Origin: Pseudomonadota bacterium
GTDB lineage: Bacteria > Pseudomonadota > Alphaproteobacteria > Caulobacterales > Caulobacteraceae
Direction: 5' to 3'
Assembly (NCBI GenBank): GCA_023445705.1
Contig: JAEXKM010000126.1
Coordinates: forward strand, 1 to 7,496
DNA length: 7,496 bases
Shown one piece after another: positions 1 through 4,524 of this stretch. Below the pieces are notes generated by a model. It was not told where the DNA came from. It did not search any database and saw only the letters and a program-made list of their open reading frames with translations. The translations under genes and the position numbers were made by a program. Positions within the stretch are counted from its first letter, which is position 1, and every line of letters begins with the position of its first letter.

Positions 1-1
1 C

Positions 2-442
2 CTGCTCATGAAGGGACGCCTGCCGCACCGGCCGGCGCATACGGCCGCGTGGTTCACCGTCGGCGGCGGGGTTGAACCGGGGGAGAGCCTCGCCCAGGCG
101 GCCCTGCGCGAGGTGACCGAGGAGACCGGCTTCACCGACGTGGTGCTGGGGCCGGTGGTTTGGCGGCGGGAGGGGGAAGGCGTGCTGGCCAGCGGCGAGC
201 GCGTGATCTTCAAGGAAAGCTACATCGTCGCGCGGTGCGTGGGCGGCGAGCCTTCCCGCGCCGGTTGGGAAGCCCACGAGAACGATCTCGTGGACGATAT
301 CCGCTGGTGGAGCCTGGAGGAGATCGCGGTTGCCGCCGAGCGCATCTATCCCGACCGATTTTACGAGCTGATCGGCGAAGTCGCGATGGGCCGTTATCCG
401 GGCGAGCCGCTGGAGATCACCGCCGCGCCGTTGAAGGCCTAG
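2..442 (+). CDS. Nudix hydrolase (5' end outside window)
   Basis: Nudix enzymes hydrolyse nucleoside diphosphates linked to another group, with divalent metal bound by the Nudix box; the substrate here cannot be read from sequence. Numbering from the ATG at 8, a perfect Nudix box is visible: G20-x5-E26-x7-R34-E35-V36-x-E38-E39-x-G41-F42, preceded by WFTVGGGVEPGE. The ATG at 8 is probably internal: the frame is open back to base 2 (Leu-Leu-Met-Lys-Gly-Arg), which looks like the first core beta strand, and family members normally have a further 10-30 residues before it. The C-terminal half (WWSLEEI motif, then RFYELIGEV) is the usual end of the fold, so the 3' end is complete. The stop TAG overlaps the stop of the convergent GFA-family gene. 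Family certain, specificity unknown. Confidence 0.9.
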   Translation: MLMKGRLPHRPAHTAAWFTVGGGVEPGESLAQAALREVTEETGFTDVVLGPVVWRREGEGVLASGERVIFKESYIVARCVGGEPSRAGWEAHENDLVDDIRWWSLEEIAVAAERIYPDRFYELIGEVAMGRYPGEPLEITAAPLKA

Positions 443-843
443 TCCGCCGGCCGCTCGGCGGGGTATTGCGGCAGATCGTCGGTGATCGCCCACCAGTCGG
501 CCTTGGAGGCCACGTGGAAGTGGAAGCCGGGGTCGGCCCCGGTCGGAGCGTCCAGCGTTCCGGCCCGCAGACGCAGGACGCCTGGCTTGGAGACATGGCG
601 GCTGAAGATCGGCGACCCACAGCGACGGCAGAAGACGCGCTGCTTGCCGGGAGAGGATTCGTAAGCCTGCAGATCGGATTCGCCGCTGATGAGGCGAAAA
701 GCGCTCTCCTGGACGGGGATGTTCGAAGCGAAGGCGCTTCCCTGCGCCTTTCGGCAATCGCCGCAGTGGCAGAACTGAATCGGCGGCAGGTCGCCGTCCA
801 ACTCGAACCGAACGGCGCGGCACAGACACGATCCTGAACGCAT
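439..843 (-). CDS. GFA-family (CENP-V/GFA domain) zinc-binding protein
   Basis: A 134-residue single-domain protein of the GFA family, named after glutathione-dependent formaldehyde-activating enzyme. Most members have no proven formaldehyde role, so none is claimed here. All expected zinc-ligand cysteines are present: C6-x-C8, C25-x-C27-x2-C30 (FCHCGDCRK) and C72-x2-C75 (FCRRCGSPIF). The usual Gly after the first CxC is Arg9 here. The C-terminal FHFHVASKADWW segment is typical of the family. I chose the ATG at 843 because GGAGAG lies 8 bases before it and the protein then begins MRSGSCLC, the normal family start; a TTG at 870 extends the frame by nine residues but lacks such support. The gene converges on the Nudix gene and is divergent from a small membrane-protein frame. 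Confidence 0.92.
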   Translation of the reverse strand: MRSGSCLCRAVRFELDGDLPPIQFCHCGDCRKAQGSAFASNIPVQESAFRLISGESDLQAYESSPGKQRVFCRRCGSPIFSRHVSKPGVLRLRAGTLDAPTGADPGFHFHVASKADWWAITDDLPQYPAERPAD

Positions 844-868
844 GAACCCGACTCTCCGGCAGCTAACC

Positions 869-890
869 AAAGCTGTTTACAGGCTTTTTA
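869..890 (+). terminator. Hairpin plus T-run in the divergent gap (possible terminator or operator)
   Basis: AAAGCTG at 869-875 can pair with CAGGCTTT at 880-887, leaving one bulged G and a TTTA loop, followed by a T-run (885-889). Read rightward this looks like a small intrinsic terminator. It could stop Nudix transcripts that run antisense through the GFA gene, because no terminator fits between those two genes. The stem is short and AT-rich, so an operator in the divergent promoter region is equally possible. Confidence 0.3.
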
Positions 891-904
891 GGGAACGTTG
901 TTAT
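876..904 (+). promoter_or_regulatory. Candidate sigma-70-type promoter for the small-ORF pair
   Basis: TTTACA (876-881, five of six matches to TTGACA) is followed after 17 bases by TGTTAT (899-904, four of six matches to TATAAT). Transcription would begin near 910-912, only a few bases before the ATG at 915. This would give an almost leaderless message and fit the absence of a good Shine-Dalgarno site there. It overlaps the hairpin at 869-890, so the two readings compete. This is pattern matching only. Confidence 0.22.
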
Positions 905-914
905 TTCCGAAAGC

Positions 915-1055
915 ATGACGCGTTTCGCGATCAATTATGAGGAACCCACGCAACGGAAGCCGCCGCCGAACGGCTGGGACGTGCTCCGCGTCTTCCTCTG
1001 GACCTTGCTGCTCGCCTGCGCGGGCTTGTGGTGCTGGACGGTGCTGGCGGCCTGA
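915..1055 (+). CDS. Small single-pass membrane protein, 46 aa, hypothetical
   Basis: I do not recognise this protein. The frame runs from ATG at 915 to TGA at 1053-1055. Residues 1-22 are polar, with EEPTQRKPPP at 9-18. Residues 23-46 form one hydrophobic stretch rich in Leu and Trp (VFLWTLLLACAGLWCW), with no charge after Arg25, so a C-terminal membrane anchor with a cytoplasmic N-terminus is likely. Of 46 codons, 41 end in G or C, which matches real genes of this genome and argues for coding. The site before the ATG (CCGAAAGC) is a weak ribosome site; translation may be leaderless or the start may be wrong. It sits 66 bases upstream of a second small membrane frame on the same strand, so the two may be cotranscribed. 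No function is assigned. Confidence 0.58.
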   Translation: MTRFAINYEEPTQRKPPPNGWDVLRVFLWTLLLACAGLWCWTVLAA

Positions 1056-1086
1056 CGCCTGTGGCGCGGCGTTTGCCGACGGCGGT

Positions 1087-1116
1087 CTCCGACGGAGAAT
1101 CTTGTCCCGTCGGAGG
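1087..1116 (+). promoter_or_regulatory. Inverted repeat covering the ribosome site of the 50-aa ORF
   Basis: CTCCGACGG (1087-1095) is perfectly complementary to CCGTCGGAG (1107-1115), with an 11-base loop. The right arm contains most of the Shine-Dalgarno sequence GGAGG (1112-1116) that lies five bases before the ATG at 1122. In RNA the hairpin would hide the ribosome site, as in translational switches or RNA thermometers. The repeat is seen directly; regulation is inferred. Confidence 0.42.
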
Positions 1117-1121
1117 ACACA

Positions 1122-1274
1122 ATGCGCTTCACCTTCGCCGAGCCGGTCGCTCAGATCCCGCGCCGCCACAGCCTGCTGATCTGGCTGCGGCGGGCTTTCG
1201 ACATGGTAGTGACCGGCGCCATGTTCTTCGCGCTGATCGAGACGGTCTCGTTCCTGCGCGGTCTGGTGGGTTAG
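1122..1274 (+). CDS. Small membrane protein, 50 aa, hypothetical
   Basis: I do not recognise this protein. The ATG at 1122 has a strong Shine-Dalgarno site, GGAGG at 1112-1116, with five bases between. Of 50 codons, 45 end in G or C, so this is very probably translated. Residues 14-24 (RRHSLLIWLRR) form a basic, amphipathic segment. Residues 26-49 are mostly hydrophobic (MVVTGAMFFALIETV) and could cross the membrane once, with Glu40 inside the segment. The positive N-terminal flank predicts the N-terminus in the cytoplasm. It shares an N-terminal Arg-Phe and a basic-then-hydrophobic plan with the 46-aa frame upstream, which may be coincidence. Its TAG stop interleaves with the TAA stop of the convergent symporter gene. 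The ribosome site lies in an inverted repeat, so expression may be controlled at translation. Confidence 0.7.
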   Translation: MRFTFAEPVAQIPRRHSLLIWLRRAFDMVVTGAMFFALIETVSFLRGLVG

Positions 1275-2539
1275 ACGGTCGCCTTGGCGGGCTCGCCGCC
1301 TTCGCTGTCGGGGATGTCCTCCAGTTCGCCTTCCCACTTGGCGACGACGGCCGCCGCGACCGAGTTGCCCACGACGTTGGTCGCCGATCGGCCCATGTCG
1401 AGCAGATGGTCGACGCCCAGGACCAGGGCGATCCAGGCTTCCGGCAGGCCGAAGTAGGTGAGGGTGGCCATGATCACCACGAGCGAGGCGCGAGGCACGC
1501 CAGCGATGCCTTTCGAGGTGACCATGAGCAGCAGCAGCATGAAGATCTGCTGCTGGATCGTCAGGTTCACGCCGTGGGCCTGGGTGATGAAGATGGTCGC
1601 GAAGGTGCAGTAGAGCATCGACCCGTCGAGATTGAACGAGTAGCCCAGCGGCAGCACGAACGAGACGATGCGGCGACGGACGCCGACCTTGGGCAGGGCG
1701 TCGAGGATGCGCGGGTAGGCGGCCTCAGAACTGGCGGTCGAAAAGGCCAGCAGCGCCGGGGTGCGGATCACGCCGAACAGCGGCAGCACGCGTTTGCCGA
1801 TGACCAGGAAGCCCGCGATGAACAGCAGTCCCCAGAGCACGCCCATGGTGGCGTAGAAGCCCAGCACGAACTTGCCGTAGACGGCCAGCATGGCCAGGCC
1901 TTGGGTCGCGATGGTGGAGGCGAGCGCCGCGAAGATGGCGAGCGGCGCCAGCTTCATCACGAACTCGGTCACCTTCAGCATGATCTGCGCGCCCTGCTCG
2001 ACGACGTGCATGACGGCAGGGGCCTTGTCGTCGATCGCCGCGACGGCGGTGCCGACGAAGAGCGAAAAGACAACGATCTGGAGGATCTCGTTCTTGGCCA
2101 TAGCGTCGACGATGGAGGTCGGCACCAGGTGGGTGATGAAGCCCTTCAGGGTGAAAGCTTCGGTGGTCGCGGTGGGGGCTGCGCCGGCCGCCGCGGCGGT
2201 CTCCATGTGAAGACCCGCGCCAGGCTGCAACAGGTGGACCATCATCAGGCCGACCAGCAGCGATACGATCGAGGCGCAGATGAACCAGCCCATGGTCTTG
2301 GCGCCGATCCGGCCGACCGCGGCCGCGTCCTCCATATGAGCGATGCCCGCCACCAGGGTGGTGAACACCAGCGGGGCGATGATCATCTTGATCAGACGGA
2401 GGAAGACGTCGGTGACCAGCGAGAGGCCGTTCGCCGCCTGCTTGGCCTGTTCGGGGTCGAGGAACTGATTGCAGGCCCACCCCACGCCGATGCCCAGCAC
2501 CATGGACAGGACGATCAGCAAGGCGAAACGACGATTCAT
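1271..2539 (-). CDS. Dicarboxylate/amino acid:cation symporter (DAACS family, DctA/GltP-like)
   Basis: An inner-membrane secondary transporter of about 422 residues, full length for the family, expected to import C4-dicarboxylates or acidic amino acids with Na+ or H+. Family landmarks in order: serine-rich HP1 tip STASSE (267-272), TM7 motif NLDGS (303-307, the NMDGT equivalent), HP2 motif TSKGIAGVPRAS (341-352), and the TM8 binding segment D377, D381, R384, S385, N388. The Arg at 384 fits carboxylate substrates. Asn392 replaces the Asp405 of GltPh, a sodium-site residue; together with the following VAKW this resembles DctA, whereas LLDMGRS resembles glutamate carriers. Start: the ATG at 2539 gives MNRRFALLIVL and has GTGAG upstream; the ATG at 2554 adds five residues (MCELP) without a ribosome site. 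It lies downstream of the TPR-oxygenase gene on the same strand after a 99-base gap, so cotranscription is possible. Confidence 0.95.
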   Translation of the reverse strand: MNRRFALLIVLSMVLGIGVGWACNQFLDPEQAKQAANGLSLVTDVFLRLIKMIIAPLVFTTLVAGIAHMEDAAAVGRIGAKTMGWFICASIVSLLVGLMMVHLLQPGAGLHMETAAAAGAAPTATTEAFTLKGFITHLVPTSIVDAMAKNEILQIVVFSLFVGTAVAAIDDKAPAVMHVVEQGAQIMLKVTEFVMKLAPLAIFAALASTIATQGLAMLAVYGKFVLGFYATMGVLWGLLFIAGFLVIGKRVLPLFGVIRTPALLAFSTASSEAAYPRILDALPKVGVRRRIVSFVLPLGYSFNLDGSMLYCTFATIFITQAHGVNLTIQQQIFMLLLLMVTSKGIAGVPRASLVVIMATLTYFGLPEAWIALVLGVDHLLDMGRSATNVVGNSVAAAVVAKWEGELEDIPDSEGGEPAKATV

Positions 2540-2638
2540 AGGTAACTCACACATGGACGGGCGGCGGCGAGAAGGCCGCGCCTGGGCCGGCTTTTAATCA
2601 AGACGCAGGGCCTGCGCCCAGCCTCACTTTGAAATTGA
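2540..2638 (-). other. Gap between the TPR-oxygenase and symporter genes
   Basis: This 99-base spacer holds a weak hairpin, CGCAG (2604-2608) with CTGCG (2612-2616), followed leftward by TCTTGATTA rather than a clean T-run. It also holds an AT-rich patch near 2592-2600 that could be part of a symporter promoter. No consensus promoter stands out. Whether the two genes share a transcript cannot be decided from sequence. Confidence 0.4.
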
Positions 2639-4291
2639 TCACGCAGGAACGAGATCGAAGGCGACCGTCATGCGTGGTTCGACGCCTCCGAAGGGGACGG
2701 TGCCGTGCCACATGTACGACGGGAAAAGCGCCAGAAGCCCCGGTTCGGGCCTGATGAAGTGCTCGGCCTCCAGGGCCGGCCGGGTGGGTATCGAAGGCTG
2801 GCCAAACCGTAGCCAGCCGGCGCGATCGCTGTGCGATCCGATGGCCTGCGGCACGCCGATATAGCAGGCCGACGAGATCCAGCCTTGTGGGTGAACATGG
2901 TCGACGTGAAAGCCGCCCGGCTGTAGCCGCACCGACCACGCGCCGTGCACCTTGTGGCCGCCCTGGTTGCGCACGCGGAACAGGTCTTCGCCGTGACCGA
3001 CGCCATCCCGATAGGCGTGAATTGGTCCCTGGATCGCCTCGAAGAAGGCGGCGATGGCCGGATGCTTCGAGACCAACAGGTTCTGCGAGGTCTGGGTGCC
3101 TCCGCGCAGGGATTGGTCGAGCGGATGGGCTTTCAATTCGTGCAGCTCCACCAGGGCTGCGGCCAGTTCATCGAGATAGGCGGGGAGGGTCGACCATCCC
3201 TTCGGCGTGTCGATGGTCTGGGCGCGGACCAGGCTGGAATAGTCCCAGAGCTGGCGATAGCGATCATCGCCCGCCGCCCGCCAGGCCGTGGCCAGGGCGG
3301 CGGCGGCTTCCTGGTCGAAGCGGTCGTCGGCGAGCAGGCCCTCGGCGATGCCGGCGGCTTGCCGATTGTCTCCGATCGCCAGTAGGGCATGGGCCATGGC
3401 GCGTCGCGCCGAGGCGTCGCGCGGGCTGCGGGCGAGGACCTGGGCGCAGAGTTCACAGCTCCGCTCCGGGGCATGGCGTAGGGACAGAACGGCCACCTCG
3501 AGGGCCAGCCGCGGATCGCCTGGGGCATCGCGGAGGGCGCGTTCGGCGAAGGCCAGGGCCTGGTCTTCGCCGACGATGTGATTGAGCACCCGGACTTTCA
3601 GGCCGGCCATCGCGGAGGCCATTGCAGGCTGGCCGGCGCTCGCGGCGATCGCGGCCTCAAGGGGCTGCAGGGCGGCCTCGGCCTGGCCGGTGCGCATCCA
3701 GATCAGTTGCGAGAGGTCCCGCAGGGCGTCGGGATAGATCGGGCGGCGGCTCAGAGCGCCGCGCAAGGCGCGTTCGGCCTCCTCGAAGCGGCGAAGACCC
3801 TGTAGGGCGCGGCCATAGACGAGCCAGGTTTCGGGGGCGTCCAGCCCGAGGCCGAAGGCGCGCTCGGCCTCGGCGACGGCTTCCTCATCCAGGCCGGCGT
3901 CACCCAGGCCCGAGGCGACGTTGTGCGCGGCCACTCCGCTTGTCGGATTGAAGCGGGCGGCGAGTTGATAGTCGGCGAGGGACTCGGTTTTGCGCCCCAT
4001 CGCCTTCAACGCCGCGGCCCGAGCCGACAGCACCTCCGGCCACACTGCGGGCTGCTCGGCGAACGGGCGCAGGAGCGCCTCGGCCTCGGTCGGCCTACCC
4101 CCTGCGGTCAATAGCCGCGCCAGAGCGGCGGCGATCTGAACGCTCTTGGGGTCGCCTGCGAGCACACTGCGATAGGCCTGTTCGGCCTCAGCCGCCCGAC
4201 CCAGCCGCAATAGCTGTCGCCCACGTTCCAGCGCCTGGGCGGCCGTCGCCGTGAGGGGCGGCGGCTGGGCGGGTTGTCTTTCAAGGGGCAC
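2639..4291 (-). CDS. TPR-repeat protein with C-terminal 2OG-Fe(II) oxygenase domain
   Basis: A two-part protein of about 550 residues with no signal peptide, probably cytoplasmic. Residues about 14-345 are some eight 34-residue TPR-like helical repeats (for example GRAAEAEQAYRSVLAGDP and RRFEEAERALRGALSRRP), a scaffold for binding a protein partner. Residues about 375-550 match the putative 2OG-Fe(II) oxygenase family (Pfam 2OG-FeII_Oxy_5 type). Visible candidate residues: H462-V-D464-H465-V-H467-P as N-terminal iron ligands, H529 in SYMWHGTVP as the distal ligand, and R540 in VEPRMTVAFD for 2-oxoglutarate. It likely hydroxylates a peptide, protein or small molecule; the substrate is unknown. 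I prefer the GTG at 4291. A GTG at 4423 adds 44 residues rich in Arg, Pro and Ala, with weaker third-position GC (31 of 45 codons) and no ribosome site. The gene is divergent from a TonB-dependent receptor. Confidence 0.9.
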   Translation of the reverse strand: MPLERQPAQPPPLTATAAQALERGRQLLRLGRAAEAEQAYRSVLAGDPKSVQIAAALARLLTAGGRPTEAEALLRPFAEQPAVWPEVLSARAAALKAMGRKTESLADYQLAARFNPTSGVAAHNVASGLGDAGLDEEAVAEAERAFGLGLDAPETWLVYGRALQGLRRFEEAERALRGALSRRPIYPDALRDLSQLIWMRTGQAEAALQPLEAAIAASAGQPAMASAMAGLKVRVLNHIVGEDQALAFAERALRDAPGDPRLALEVAVLSLRHAPERSCELCAQVLARSPRDASARRAMAHALLAIGDNRQAAGIAEGLLADDRFDQEAAAALATAWRAAGDDRYRQLWDYSSLVRAQTIDTPKGWSTLPAYLDELAAALVELHELKAHPLDQSLRGGTQTSQNLLVSKHPAIAAFFEAIQGPIHAYRDGVGHGEDLFRVRNQGGHKVHGAWSVRLQPGGFHVDHVHPQGWISSACYIGVPQAIGSHSDRAGWLRFGQPSIPTRPALEAEHFIRPEPGLLALFPSYMWHGTVPFGGVEPRMTVAFDLVPA

Positions 4292-4524
4292 GCTGAACGA
4301 TCCGTTTCGAGGCGCCCAAGCCGGCGCGGGGGCATTCTGCGAAGCTCGGCCGGCCTGTCCAGTGGGCGCCGGGTCGCGATTGGCGCCGCTTGTTCGGCGC
4401 CCGCGAGATAGGCGCTCCCGCACCTTAAGAAAATTTCACAAACGACATGTGGGTCCGTCGGGGGCCTGCGTCTTGAGGTCCGGACGCGCGAGGGGTGCGT
4501 CGTGAAAAACAACAGGGCGGTTGG
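4292..4524. promoter_or_regulatory. Divergent control region between TPR-oxygenase and TonB receptor
   Basis: If the oxygenase starts at 4291 this 233-base gap carries promoters for both genes; if it starts at 4423 only the right 101 bases are free. The single AT-rich patch is 4425-4442 (15 of 18 bases A or T), the likeliest place for promoter cores. GGCGCC occurs three times (4365, 4382, 4396), and GGGCGCCG (4364-4371) is mirrored by CGGCGCCC (4395-4402). I could not fit a convincing -35/-10 pair, a Fur-like box or a riboswitch. Confidence 0.45.

Noticed and set aside
160..837. Rightward 225-codon frame over the Nudix end and the GFA gene
   Set aside because: It is codon-aligned antisense of the GFA gene and out of frame with the Nudix gene, both of which have clear family motifs. 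The product is Arg/Gly-rich with no recognisable domain.
888..1337. Leftward 149-codon frame across the small-ORF region
   Set aside because: It is very rich in Arg, Gln and Pro, has no domain, and overlaps the symporter end. The rightward 46- and 50-codon frames have better composition and, for the second, a strong ribosome site.
1028..2545. Rightward open frame of 505 codons antisense to the symporter
   Set aside because: It is also codon-aligned with the true gene. Its Asp/His/Arg/Gln-rich product is what the complement of hydrophobic Leu/Val codons gives. It also runs over both strands' known features without a ribosome site.
2602..2618. Intrinsic terminator after the TPR-oxygenase gene
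   Set aside because: The stem is five pairs and is followed leftward by TCTTGATTA, not a run of Ts. It is too weak to call.
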